DNA of 64,000 bases from assembly GCF_001612635.1 (NCBI RefSeq), contig NZ_BDAV01000014.1:124001-188000 (forward strand), written 5' to 3'. The DNA is from Nocardia africana NBRC 100379 (lineage in GTDB: Bacteria > Actinomycetota > Actinomycetes > Mycobacteriales > Mycobacteriaceae). Positions within the stretch are counted from its first letter, which is position 1; the number at the start of each line of letters is the position of its first letter. The position numbers were made by a program, and so were the translations under genes. The notes beneath the pieces are model-generated. The model did not search any database, was not told where the DNA came from, and was given only the letters and a program-made list of their open reading frames with translations. Positions 34,118 through 42,241 of the stretch are shown piece after piece.

Positions 34118-34762
34118 ATGGAATCGCTGATGCACCGGATTCTCGATATCGCCCCGGTGTGGATCTACCTGACGGTGGGCCTGCTCGTCTTCGCCGAGGA
34201 CGCGATCTTCGTCGGCTTCGTGATTCCGGGCGAGACGGCGGCCGTCCTCGGCGGTGTCGCGGCCAGCCAGGGGCATGTGCTGCTGTGGGTGATGATCCTG
34301 CTGGTGGTGGCCGCGGCGATCATCGGCGACTCGGTGGGCTACGAGGTGGGCAAACATTTCGGCAGCCGCCTGCTCGCCGCGTCCTACCTGGACAAACATC
34401 GTGGTCGCCTGGACAAGGCCCAGGATTTCCTCGCGCGCCGCGGCGGCTGGGCGGTCTTCCTCGGCCGCTTCACCGCCTTCTTCCGCGCGGTGATGCCGGC
34501 CCTGGTGGGCGCCTCCCGCATGCCCTATCCGAAGTTCCTCTCGTTCAACGCCTTCGGCGGCATCGTCTGGGGAACGACCTTCGTGGTCCTCGGCTACGTC
34601 GCCGGCAATTCCTACGAGAAGGTGGCGAAGACCGTCGGCCGCGATATGGCGATCGCGGTCGTGGTGATCGTCGTCGTGGCGCTGATCGTGTGGAAGCTGC
34701 GCGAACGCCGCCAAGGGAAGAAGCTCGAATCCGAATACCACGCCACCCACGACGGACGGTGA
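34118..34762 (+). CDS. DedA family membrane protein
   Basis: Integral membrane protein of the DedA/SNARE-associated family, proposed to move undecaprenyl phosphate or phospholipids across the membrane. The 214-residue protein has PVWIYLTVGLLVFAEDAIFV, GFVIPGETAAVLGG, the conserved acidic GDSVGYEVGKHFG, FLGRFTAFFRAVMPALVGAS and a terminal helix before a basic tail. The acidic residues in the first two motifs and the Arg in GRF are the family's functional positions. ATG 34118 is chosen; the stretch before it (33971-34117) holds imperfect TGGTC(C/G)GC-CACGG repeats and no clear gene. Confidence 0.9.
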   Translation: MESLMHRILDIAPVWIYLTVGLLVFAEDAIFVGFVIPGETAAVLGGVAASQGHVLLWVMILLVVAAAIIGDSVGYEVGKHFGSRLLAASYLDKHRGRLDKAQDFLARRGGWAVFLGRFTAFFRAVMPALVGASRMPYPKFLSFNAFGGIVWGTTFVVLGYVAGNSYEKVAKTVGRDMAIAVVVIVVVALIVWKLRERRQGKKLESEYHATHDGR

Positions 34763-34780
34763 ATTCCCACCGTCACCGGC

Positions 34781-34957
34781 TCACCACTGCCGATCTCGAT
34801 GCTTGACCGTGCGCCGATAGGTGCGCTTGTTCGCCACCGGCTGCGCCGCAGCGGACCGGCGAAGTTCGTGCCGCCGCCGCCACGCGACGAGATCGGGCCG
34901 TTCCTGCACTTCAGTTGCCGCGCAATCACTTCCGGACCGCGCTTTCTCTCCTGCCAT
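34781..34957 (-). CDS. Small basic 58-residue ORF downstream of the STAND/WD40 gene
   Basis: Not recognised. ATG 34957 is preceded by a strong AGGGGAGG at good spacing, and the frame runs 58 codons to TGA at 34781. The product is very basic (about 15 Arg/Lys) with MAGEKARSGS at the start, a core PDLVAWRRRHELRRSAAAQP and an end RRTVKHRDRQW. Third-position G/C is lower than in flanking housekeeping genes, like the WD40 gene. It lies 109 bases downstream of that gene on the same strand, beyond a strong stem-loop, and converges on the DedA gene. It could be a nucleic-acid-binding peptide or a translated accident. Confidence 0.45.
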   Translation of the reverse strand: MAGEKARSGSDCAATEVQERPDLVAWRRRHELRRSAAAQPVANKRTYRRTVKHRDRQW

Positions 34958-35019
34958 TCGTACACCTCCCCTCCCGGCACCTCCTCCTTGCTGATCCGGC
35001 GCAACGGTAACGACCGCGA

Positions 35020-35054
35020 GCCCGGATCGCCATCGAATAAATGGCGATCCGGGC
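35020..35054 (-). terminator. Strong stem-loop after the STAND/WD40 gene
   Basis: GCCCGGATCGCCAT (35020-35033) and its exact inverse complement (35041-35054) are separated by a 7-base A/T-rich loop. It starts 11 bases after the WD40 gene stop. The 14-bp perfect stem is the strongest in the window; no T-tract follows. It would insulate the small ORF downstream or act as a processing site. Confidence 0.65.
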
Positions 35055-35065
35055 CGCCCACAGCG

Positions 35066-38000
35066 TCACTCACACGGCGGCCGGTACTTCAGTTGCGGCA
35101 GGTGTTCGCGCCATACCTCTTCGGTGAGGACGGATCTCGTGGTGGAGCAGATGCGGTCGACCGCGTGTTCGGTGTCGAGATCCCACACGTGAACTGTGCC
35201 GTCGGCGGTCGCTCCGACCAGGTGCTTTCCATCGGGATAGAAGGCGCTCGAGTCGTCGCCGCCCTCGTCTGCATTGATCATTGCGTGGTCGGCTCCACGC
35301 GGATGGTATCTGTCGCTGATGTCCCAAATCCGGGTTCCGGTGCGATCGGATGACGCCAGGGTCTTTCCATCCGGACTCAGCGCCAGTGCGGACAGCATGG
35401 ACGAATGCCCCGGCAACGGTTCACCGATCTGTTCCGGGTGGGCGGGATCCGAGATATCCCACATTCTGAGTAACTGATCGTCACCAGCTGTCACCACCGT
35501 ACGACCATCGGGCGCGAGCACGACGCGCAAACCGGATTGCGCTTGCCCGGCTCGGATTTCACCGGTTCGTCGAGGATGTGCGGGGTCCGCGACACTCCAC
35601 AAGCCGACTATGCCGTTCACCTGCGGAAGCACCAAAGTCTTGTCATCCGAACCGAAGTTCGAGGACCACACATACGTGAACTTGTCCGCAGAAACCGGAA
35701 TGCGTGGGCTGAGCACCGAGGGCTGAGGTGCATCGGAAGTGTCCCACAGTTGGAACCATGCGATCGAATTCGTGCGTCCAACTATGACCGCTCGGTCGGA
35801 ACGATGATTGAAGGCAACCCGATCGAGAACGGCTCCGGAGACACCGATCGGCGAGTCCATCGGCAACTGCCCTAGCGAGCGAATAGCCGGAACGCCCCCG
35901 ATCGCGAACAGTTCCGGATTGCGAAAACCCGACAGCACCAGCATTTTCCGTCCGTCGGGGCTAATGCTCACATGTAGCCACGCTCGCCCATAATCGCCAA
36001 GGTCGACTTGTCCGATCCGATGAGCTGCCGTGGGGCTGTCGAGCGACCATACTTCGATCGCCGATCCGTTCACGACCGCCACGCGGTTGTCCCGAACCGC
36101 CACCAGTCGGCCATGCGGCCAGTTCTCGCCAACCCCTCGCGCAAGCGACCACAAGCGAATCACACCGTCCTGGCCGGCTGCCACCAGATCGGCGCCATCA
36201 GGACTGAAGGCCACCGCGCTCAAATACCCCTTCGGCCCCGAGAGCTGTCGCCCGAACGCGACAGGATGCCCAGGGTTGCTGATGTCCCACAGCCGCACGA
36301 CTCCCCCGCCATCGGTGTCGGCGAGCACTCGGCCGTCAGCACGAAACGCCAGCGGCGAGAACATGCTCGAACCGGAACCCGAAATAGGCTCCGTTTCCCG
36401 CTCCGGGCGATTCGGCGCCGAGATATTCCACATCTCCACTGTGCGGCCCACCGAAATCGCCGCCCTCGTACCGTCCGGACGGATCGCCAGCGACACCGCG
36501 TGATCGGCCAGGCGCACTTGCGAAACCGCTGTGTCGGTGAGCCTGTTCACCTGCCATAGCTGAACCTGCCCAGAGAAACCGAGGGTGACAGCTCTGCGCA
36601 TGTCCGCGCTGAAACGCACCATGTCGTACTCCGAGCCGGGCGGCGGGGCAGGAATCACCACGTTTCGGACCACTGGATGCGCCGGATCGGAAAGATCGAC
36701 CCCGTTGATACTTCGGTCTTTCACCGCCATGAGCAGCACTTTCCCATCAGGATCGAAAGCCAGTCCGCGTGCGTATCCGCCCGGAATCGGGCCGCTCAGC
36801 TGAGCCGGACGACGAGGATCGTGCACGTCCCACAGCCGCACAGGGCCGTCTTGATCGTGGGAGACCAGAATTGTTCCACTGGGACTGAAAGCGAGCTCTT
36901 CGACCCGTTCGGTGCCGCCTGTCATCAGAACACCGATCTGCTGTGGGCGACTCCGATCCGAAATATCCCACAGGCGGATGGCTTTGTCGCTGCCTGCGGA
37001 GGCCATCAACCGACCGTCGGAACTGATGATCGTCGCTTCCACCCACCCACCGTGGCCCTGAAGTTGCGCCGCGAGCGGCATGCTGCCGGCACTCACAACC
37101 CGGGCGCGTGCGTCGCGGTCGTCCGGTTTCATGCGATATGCGACCAGCGCCAACTGAGCCGACAGCGATGGATCCGACGACTCGGCTCGGTCGGCTTCGG
37201 CCAGCACCGATCGGAAGAACGCACCGTCCCGTTCGTGGGAGGCGTTGTGGCTCTGAACGAATGCGACACCGGCGAGAGCGAGCGAGACGACGGTTAGCAC
37301 CGCCAGCGCCGACCTCCGCGCCGTCGCCCGGCGCTGCGCGCGCGTGCGGGCGGACTCCGAGGCGGCCAGGAATTCCGCCGCCACCGGGCCGAGGGCGGCG
37401 TTGCGGGCGTGGTCGCGCATGGTGGTCAACCGTGCCCCGCGATACAGCAGGGACGGGTCTCGATCGTGTTCGGACCAGTCGGCGGCATCGGTGTGCAGGC
37501 GTTGGCGTTCCAGGTAGCCGACGCGGTCGTCGTCGATCCAGGAGCGGAGGCGGGGCCAGGCGTCCAGGACGATTTCGTGGGTGAGGTAGGCGGAATCGGC
37601 GTCGAGGGTGATGAGGCGGGTGCGGGCCAGAGCGTCCAGCGCCGCGTCGACGGCATCGACTGTCCGGGTGAGTAATTCGGCGCGTGAGACCTTGCGGCGG
37701 GTGTCTCGGGAATCGTCGCCGACCGCGACCAGGCCGAGCAGCACCTGTTTACCGACGGCGCGCTGGAAGTCGGAGAGTTCGTTCCAGGCCCGCTCGGCGG
37801 TGGCCGCGACCGAGCCGAGCACTCCCCCGGCCGCACGGTAGCCCTCGATCGTCAGGCGGGAGCCGTCGCGGCGCTCCCACACCGCCTCCATCACATGGGA
37901 CACCAGCGGCAGCGCACCGGGATCGTAGCTTCGGCGGTCCCCTCCGCCGCCGAGGCCACACAATTCGCTGATCACCAGTTCCTCGAGGCCGGATTCCAGC

Positions 38001-39022
38001 TTGTATCCGGCGATGTCGGCGGGGCGCGTGATGGCGTCGGCCAACTCGTCCAGCCGCATCGGGCCCAGCAGATAGCTGCGATGTTTCAGCGCGTCTTCCA
38101 GAACCGGCTCGTCCAGGCACCGCGCGTAGAAGTCGGCGCGGATCGCGGCGACGACCGCCACCGGGCCGTGTTCGTTCCCGATGGCCAGATGTTCCAGCAC
38201 CGCAAGGAATTCGGCGCGCTTGCGCTCCTCCCCGCACAGCGTGAACAGTTCCTCCATCTGGTCGACCACCAGGATCCGCCGGCCGGCCGATGCCCATTCG
38301 GCGACAGCATCCGGGATCGATCCCACGACGTCGGTGATATCCGGATCACCCGGTGTGCTGCCCTCGGAATTCACCGCCGAAAGCAGCGCCCGCATCGGAT
38401 CCGGGCCGGGTGTCATGGTGGCGATCGCCCATACGGGTTCCGAATCGGTCAGGGCCGGAAGCACTCCCGCATGCAGCAGGGAGGATTTCCCCGCCCCGGA
38501 GGCGCCGACGAGGACGACCAGTCCGCCGTCGCCCTCGGCGGTGGCGCGGATCAGGCCGACCAGGTCCGCCGTGTGCCGGGCGCGACCGAAGAAGACGTCG
38601 GCGTCCTCGGACCGGTACGACGCCAGGCCGAGATAGGGGCAGACGACATCGGCGCCTTCGGAATTCGGGTCCCAGTCGTTCGAGGCGGTCCACAGCTGCT
38701 GCCACTGGTGCAGATCCAGCAGCGACGGAGTCACCGGTCCGCTGGATTTGCGGGCCTCGTCGATCAGGGTGAGCAGCACGGGCAGCAGGGATTCGAACCG
38801 CGCGGGCACATTCCGGCCCGCCTTCCAATCGCTGAGGCGCTGCACTGACACCGGTGACTTCTGTCCCGGGCCGCGGGTGGCGCGCATCCGCGCGTCGGCT
38901 GCCGCCGCGACCCGCCGCAGCGTGGGATTTCCGGCGGCGGCGAACAGTTCCGCGAAGCGTTGAGAGAAAAGAGTTCTCGGCGAGGATCGGGGCCGTCCCC
39001 GCCGCGGCGGTGCGGATTCCAC
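35066..39022 (-). CDS. STAND NTPase with N-terminal HTH-like domain and two WD40 propellers
   Basis: A 1318-residue signalling NTPase. In order: an N-terminal Arg/Pro-rich start and HTH-like domain (about 15-90, with VQRLSDWKAGRNVPARFES); an nSTAND1-type NTPase beginning PYLGLASYRSEDADVFFGR, with Walker A GASGAGKSSLL near 175-185 and Walker B RRILVVDQMEELF; a helical region; one transmembrane helix (ALAVLTVVSLALAGVAFV); then about 14 WD-type blades ending in LWDIS-like motifs, enough for two seven-bladed propellers. GTG 39022 is chosen because AGGAGG ends five bases before it; the upstream GTG 39037 would include that ribosome site in the coding region. Codon third positions are less G/C-rich than in flanking genes. 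Ligand and output are unknown. Confidence 0.88.
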   Translation of the reverse strand: MESAPPRRGRPRSSPRTLFSQRFAELFAAAGNPTLRRVAAAADARMRATRGPGQKSPVSVQRLSDWKAGRNVPARFESLLPVLLTLIDEARKSSGPVTPSLLDLHQWQQLWTASNDWDPNSEGADVVCPYLGLASYRSEDADVFFGRARHTADLVGLIRATAEGDGGLVVLVGASGAGKSSLLHAGVLPALTDSEPVWAIATMTPGPDPMRALLSAVNSEGSTPGDPDITDVVGSIPDAVAEWASAGRRILVVDQMEELFTLCGEERKRAEFLAVLEHLAIGNEHGPVAVVAAIRADFYARCLDEPVLEDALKHRSYLLGPMRLDELADAITRPADIAGYKLESGLEELVISELCGLGGGGDRRSYDPGALPLVSHVMEAVWERRDGSRLTIEGYRAAGGVLGSVAATAERAWNELSDFQRAVGKQVLLGLVAVGDDSRDTRRKVSRAELLTRTVDAVDAALDALARTRLITLDADSAYLTHEIVLDAWPRLRSWIDDDRVGYLERQRLHTDAADWSEHDRDPSLLYRGARLTTMRDHARNAALGPVAAEFLAASESARTRAQRRATARRSALAVLTVVSLALAGVAFVQSHNASHERDGAFFRSVLAEADRAESSDPSLSAQLALVAYRMKPDDRDARARVVSAGSMPLAAQLQGHGGWVEATIISSDGRLMASAGSDKAIRLWDISDRSRPQQIGVLMTGGTERVEELAFSPSGTILVSHDQDGPVRLWDVHDPRRPAQLSGPIPGGYARGLAFDPDGKVLLMAVKDRSINGVDLSDPAHPVVRNVVIPAPPPGSEYDMVRFSADMRRAVTLGFSGQVQLWQVNRLTDTAVSQVRLADHAVSLAIRPDGTRAAISVGRTVEMWNISAPNRPERETEPISGSGSSMFSPLAFRADGRVLADTDGGGVVRLWDISNPGHPVAFGRQLSGPKGYLSAVAFSPDGADLVAAGQDGVIRLWSLARGVGENWPHGRLVAVRDNRVAVVNGSAIEVWSLDSPTAAHRIGQVDLGDYGRAWLHVSISPDGRKMLVLSGFRNPELFAIGGVPAIRSLGQLPMDSPIGVSGAVLDRVAFNHRSDRAVIVGRTNSIAWFQLWDTSDAPQPSVLSPRIPVSADKFTYVWSSNFGSDDKTLVLPQVNGIVGLWSVADPAHPRRTGEIRAGQAQSGLRVVLAPDGRTVVTAGDDQLLRMWDISDPAHPEQIGEPLPGHSSMLSALALSPDGKTLASSDRTGTRIWDISDRYHPRGADHAMINADEGGDDSSAFYPDGKHLVGATADGTVHVWDLDTEHAVDRICSTTRSVLTEEVWREHLPQLKYRPPCE

Positions 39023-39349
39023 GGGTACCTCCTGCACAGTCGGTCATCGTTCGGACACTGTGCAGCCTCGCGAGCCCACCCGGCCGAACGCCGTCGAACG
39101 GCGACGAAAGCCGTGGTAGGAGCTGATAATTCGAATTCCGGACCGGATATCCGCACGGTCTCGAAACCCCCGATCCACCCGCCGACCCCCCAGTGCCGGA
39201 TTCAGGCTACCCACCGACGAGAGGAGTCACATCCCCCCGCAACCGTCCGCACACGAACCGCCTGTCGCCACATCGTTCTCACCGACGCGGATCGAGGCGG
39301 GGCACACGTCTACAAAGTCATCCGGTGGCGCAACCGGCGTCGGCGCGAT
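39023..39349. other. 327-base gap upstream of the STAND gene
   Basis: Holds the ribosome site AGGAGG for the STAND gene and presumably its promoter. An A/T-rich patch (TGATAATTCGAATTC, around 39122-39137) is the best promoter candidate. No convincing ORF, tRNA or repeat was seen here. Confidence 0.5.
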
Positions 39350-39976
39350 TCAGCGCTGGAAATCGGCGTTCTGATAGGGCCCGGGCCGATGGTAGGGCCC
39401 GTAGGTCACCTCGGAGAGGGGGGTGCGCGGCGTGGGTTCCGCCGTGTCACCGCGGCCGCTCCCGAGGTCCTCGGAGGTGCTCAGCGCCGACAGCAGGAGA
39501 ATGACCAGTCCGGCGATCAGCGGTTGCAGCAGGAGAGCGGTCCAGCCTTCGACGGTGGGCGCGAGTTCCACGACGGTGTGCACGGGCGGGTTGTGTGAGC
39601 GGGGGTGGATCCAGCGCGCGACCTGTTCGCCGAACCACGACATCACCCACGCCCCGGCCAGCGAACCGATCAGCAGACTCAGCAACATGATCGGCCCGCG
39701 CATCACACGCCAGCGCCACACCGCGGCGGCGCTGAGCAGGCCGACCACGAAGCCGACGCAGGCGAAGATCGCGACCGCGTCGAAGCGGTGCGCGCTTTCA
39801 CCGGTGAGCGCCATACCGCTACCCGGTTCGACGACGAAGACCTTCTCGGTCGGTGCGAGCATGGCCCACACTCCGCCGCCGATGATGCTGACCACCAGCA
39901 CCGCCGCGACGATTCCCAGCGCCGCGCGCAACTCGCGCGGTGCGGGAGAGGCTGCGGCGGCGCCGCGGGAGGTCAT
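39350..39976 (-). CDS. DUF2567-like four-helix membrane protein
   Basis: Function unknown. The 208-residue protein has four hydrophobic helices: ALGIVAAVLVVSIIGGGVWA, AIFACVGFVVGLLSAAAVW, PIMLLSLLIGSLAGAWVMSW and LLLQPLIAGLVILLLSAL. Between helices 1 and 2 is an outside loop with TEKVFVVEPGSGMALTG. The tail is polar and ends PYHRPGPYQNADFQR. Its ATG overlaps the bsaP stop by one base (TGATG). The bioB-bsaP-DUF2567 order is the same as in mycobacteria (from memory), so the gene is probably expressed with biotin synthase although a biotin role is not established. Confidence 0.82.
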   Translation of the reverse strand: MTSRGAAAASPAPRELRAALGIVAAVLVVSIIGGGVWAMLAPTEKVFVVEPGSGMALTGESAHRFDAVAIFACVGFVVGLLSAAAVWRWRVMRGPIMLLSLLIGSLAGAWVMSWFGEQVARWIHPRSHNPPVHTVVELAPTVEGWTALLLQPLIAGLVILLLSALSTSEDLGSGRGDTAEPTPRTPLSEVTYGPYHRPGPYQNADFQR

Positions 39977-40212
39977 CAGCGATGGTCCAGGCTGTGGGAA
40001 TCGATCACCCCGTGCCGGGAGCACTTCGCCCACCAGCCGTCCGGACTCACCTGCACGATCATCCGGCGGCCGCAGTGCTCGCAGTAGCGCGGCGGTTCCA
40101 GCCCCAGGGCCGCGGCCGCCGGCACCGGATCGTCGAGACCCACGACGATCCGCTTCCCGGTGTACGGGTTGTAGCGCTCTTGCATATCAGGCTGTGGCAT
40201 CTGGACCACCAT
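39976..40212 (-). CDS. bsaP: Biotin synthase auxiliary protein
   Basis: A 78-residue cytoplasmic protein next to bioB. It has the family segments ERYNPYTGKRIVVG and a cysteine-rich part PPRYCEHCGRRMIVQVSPDG followed by WWAKCSRHGVID; the CxxC pair plus a later Cys could bind metal or an Fe-S cluster. The BsaP family is reported to support actinobacterial biotin synthase turnover, probably through its iron-sulfur chemistry. AAGGGG precedes ATG 40212. It follows bioB by 71 bases, with a short GCAGCT/AGCTGC stem (40234-40249) in the gap. Confidence 0.85.
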   Translation of the reverse strand: MVVQMPQPDMQERYNPYTGKRIVVGLDDPVPAAAALGLEPPRYCEHCGRRMIVQVSPDGWWAKCSRHGVIDSHSLDHR

Positions 40213-40283
40213 TCGCGAAACCCCTTATGAAGTGCAGCTCTCCAGCTGCTCGACAATACCCGAACCGCCGCGGCCGCGGGCGC

Positions 40284-41297
40284 TCAGAGGGTTTCGTTGA
40301 GCGCCTTGATCGGCATCTTCAGATCGGTGAGCAGGTCCAGGTCCGCTTCGGCGGGACGGCCGAGCGTGGTCAGGTAGTTGCCGACGATGACGGCGTTGAT
40401 GCCACCGAGGATGCCCTGCTTGGCGCCGAGGTCGCCGAGGGTGATCTCGCGGCCGCCGGCGAAGCGCAGGATGGTACGCGGCAGCGCGAGCCGGAACGCG
40501 GCGACGGCGCGCAGCGCATCGGCCGCGGGCAGCACCTCGAGGTCACCGAACGGGGTGCCCGGGCGCGGGTTGAGGAAGTTCAGCGGAACCTCGTCGGGCT
40601 CCAATTCGGCCAGGTTGGCGGCGAATTCGGCCCGCTGCTCCAGGGTTTCGCCCATGCCGAGGATGCCGCCGCAGCACACCTCCATACCGGCCTCGCGCAC
40701 CATGCGCAGGGTGTCCCAGCGCTCCTCCCAGGTGTGGGTGGTGACCACGTTCGGGAAGTGCGACCGCGAGGTCTCGAGGTTGTGGTTGTAGCGGTGCACA
40801 CCCATGGCGGCGAGCTGATCGACCTGTTCCTGGTTGAGCATGCCCAGCGAGCAGGCGACCTGGATGTCGACCTCGTTGCGAATGGCCTCGACGCCGGCGG
40901 CGACCTGCGCCATCAGCCGCTCGTCCGGACCGCGCACGGCGGCGACGATGCAGAATTCGGTGGCGCCGGTCTTGGCGGTCTGCTTCGCGGCCTCGACCAG
41001 GCTCGGGATGTCGAGCCAGGCGGCGCGCACCGGCGACTGGAACAGGCCCGACTGCGAGCAGAAGTGGCAGTCCTCGGGGCAGCCGCCGGTCTTGAGCGAG
41101 ATGATGCCCTCGACCTCGACCTCCGGGCCGCACCACTTCATCCGCACCTCGTGCGCGAGCTCCAGCAGCGCCTCGAGCTGGTCGTCGCCCAGGCGCAGCA
41201 CCTCGAGGGTCTGCTCCTGGGTCAGTCCGACGCCGCGCTCGAGAACCTGCTCGCGCGCGGTGGCCAGAATGTCGGTCTTCACGGGTGCCTGCGTCAC
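40284..41297 (-). CDS. bioB: Biotin synthase
   Basis: Radical SAM enzyme inserting sulfur into dethiobiotin, the last step of biotin synthesis. The 337-residue protein has the radical-SAM cluster motif GGCPEDCHFCSQ (Cys73, 77, 80) and further conserved EFCIVAAVRGP, VACSLGMLN, YNHNLETSRS, CCGGILGMGE and FLNPRPGTPFG, covering the second cluster ligands. GTG 41297 starts the gene, with GGAAGGG upstream. A perfect BioQ box lies 115 bases upstream (41412-41424), shared with the divergent regulator. Confidence 0.97.
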   Translation of the reverse strand: MTQAPVKTDILATAREQVLERGVGLTQEQTLEVLRLGDDQLEALLELAHEVRMKWCGPEVEVEGIISLKTGGCPEDCHFCSQSGLFQSPVRAAWLDIPSLVEAAKQTAKTGATEFCIVAAVRGPDERLMAQVAAGVEAIRNEVDIQVACSLGMLNQEQVDQLAAMGVHRYNHNLETSRSHFPNVVTTHTWEERWDTLRMVREAGMEVCCGGILGMGETLEQRAEFAANLAELEPDEVPLNFLNPRPGTPFGDLEVLPAADALRAVAAFRLALPRTILRFAGGREITLGDLGAKQGILGGINAVIVGNYLTTLGRPAEADLDLLTDLKMPIKALNETL

Positions 41298-41411
41298 AGC
41301 ACGAATCCCTTCCGTCCGGCCGGTGCGGCCGTGCTTATCGCGGCATGGACCGGTCCCTCCGTGGTTACGCAGGCTGCCGCCTCCGGGCCTGCGCGTCCAT
41401 GCCGTGCAACT

Positions 41412-41424
41412 TGAACGGTGTTCA
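41412..41424. promoter_or_regulatory. BioQ box between bioB and bioQ
   Basis: TGAACGGTGTTCA is a perfect 5-3-5 palindrome. TAGGGT four bases later (41428-41433) is a plausible -10 for bioQ, so repressor binding would cover that promoter. The same TGAAC-N3-GTTCA pattern recurs before bioF and bioA, and it agrees with the BioQ motif known from mycobacteria and corynebacteria. Confidence 0.85.
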
Positions 41425-41470
41425 GGCTAGGGTAGCGGGGTCAGTGAGTCAAAACACGCGAGGGGTAGAA

Positions 41471-42055
41471 GTGCAGCTACATCGGACGGATGTGATCGAC
41501 GGCGCCATCGCCATCCTCGATCAGTACGGCCTCGCCGATCTGACCATGCGCCGCCTCGCCACCGCTCTGCACGTGCAGCCGGGGGCGCTGTACTGGCATT
41601 TCCCGAACAAGCAGGCGCTGCTCGGCGCGGTCGCCGACCGCATCCTCACCCCGATGGACGAGCCCGTCGCCGCCGAGGACTGGCCCGGCCAGATCAGCGA
41701 ACTGGCGCACCGGCTGCGGTCGTGTCTGCTGGCGTATCGCGACGGCGCGGAGGTGGTGTCGGCCACCTACGCCTCCCGGCTGACCACCAGCAAGGGCCGG
41801 GAACGCTTGGCCAGTGCGATGATTCGCGGCGGCATGACGCGCGAGGAGGCCGATCTGGCCGCCTACACCCTGCTGTACTACGTACTCGGCGAGACGGTGG
41901 ACGAGCAGTCGCGGATGCAGATGGATTCCGCGGGCGCACTGGCGGAGGAGGATTCCCCGCTCTACGAGAACACCTCGGCCACCGAGCGGTTCGACTTCGG
42001 CTTGCAGCTGTTCGTGGGCGGTGTGCTGCACCTGCTCGGGAGCCGGGTGCGCTAG
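41471..42055 (+). CDS. bioQ: TetR-family biotin regulator BioQ
   Basis: Repressor of biotin genes. The 194-residue protein has the TetR helix-turn-helix VIDGAIAILDQYGLADLTMR, RRLATALHVQPGALYWHFPN followed by KQALL, and a TetR_C-type ligand domain (SELAHRLRSCLLAYRDGAEV, YTLLYYVLGETVDEQSR). GTG 41471 follows GAGGGG with six-base spacing; GTG 41444 is an in-frame alternative. The divergent position beside bioB and the three boxes in the window support the BioQ assignment; it is otherwise a generic TetR protein. It ends just before the cobalamin riboswitch. Confidence 0.85.
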   Translation: MQLHRTDVIDGAIAILDQYGLADLTMRRLATALHVQPGALYWHFPNKQALLGAVADRILTPMDEPVAAEDWPGQISELAHRLRSCLLAYRDGAEVVSATYASRLTTSKGRERLASAMIRGGMTREEADLAAYTLLYYVLGETVDEQSRMQMDSAGALAEEDSPLYENTSATERFDFGLQLFVGGVLHLLGSRVR

Positions 42056-42065
42056 CCGGACATTT

Positions 42066-42200
42066 CGGACGGTAGTATTCGGGACCGTCATCCCCGGCGG
42101 CGCGGGAATCCGGTGGGAATCCGGGACGGTCGCGCCACTGTGACCGCGGCGGCCGCTGACCTGCGGACCGATGCGGGAGTCAGACCTCGGTCGCCGGGCA
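42066..42200 (+). ncRNA. Cobalamin (B12) riboswitch
   Basis: The leader of btuC contains the diagnostic aptamer blocks in order: GGGAATCCGGTGGGAATCCG, then GGGACGGTCGCGCCACTGTG (the B12 box core), then GGGAGTCAGACCTC. Spacing and order match the cobalamin riboswitch class. About 40 bases of expression platform follow before GGAG and the ATG at 42242, so control of translation initiation is likely. It shows that the downstream ABC system handles cobalamin or a cobinamide. Exact boundaries are approximate. Confidence 0.9.
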
Positions 42201-42241
42201 CTGCTCTGAAAAGGTCGCGTGATGCCTGTGGAGTTCCGGCG

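Noticed and set aside
34612..35073. 153-codon minus-strand frame over the DedA end and the small-ORF region
   Set aside because: Lacks a ribosome site and overlaps DedA; the 58-codon frame at 34781-34957 has the better start.
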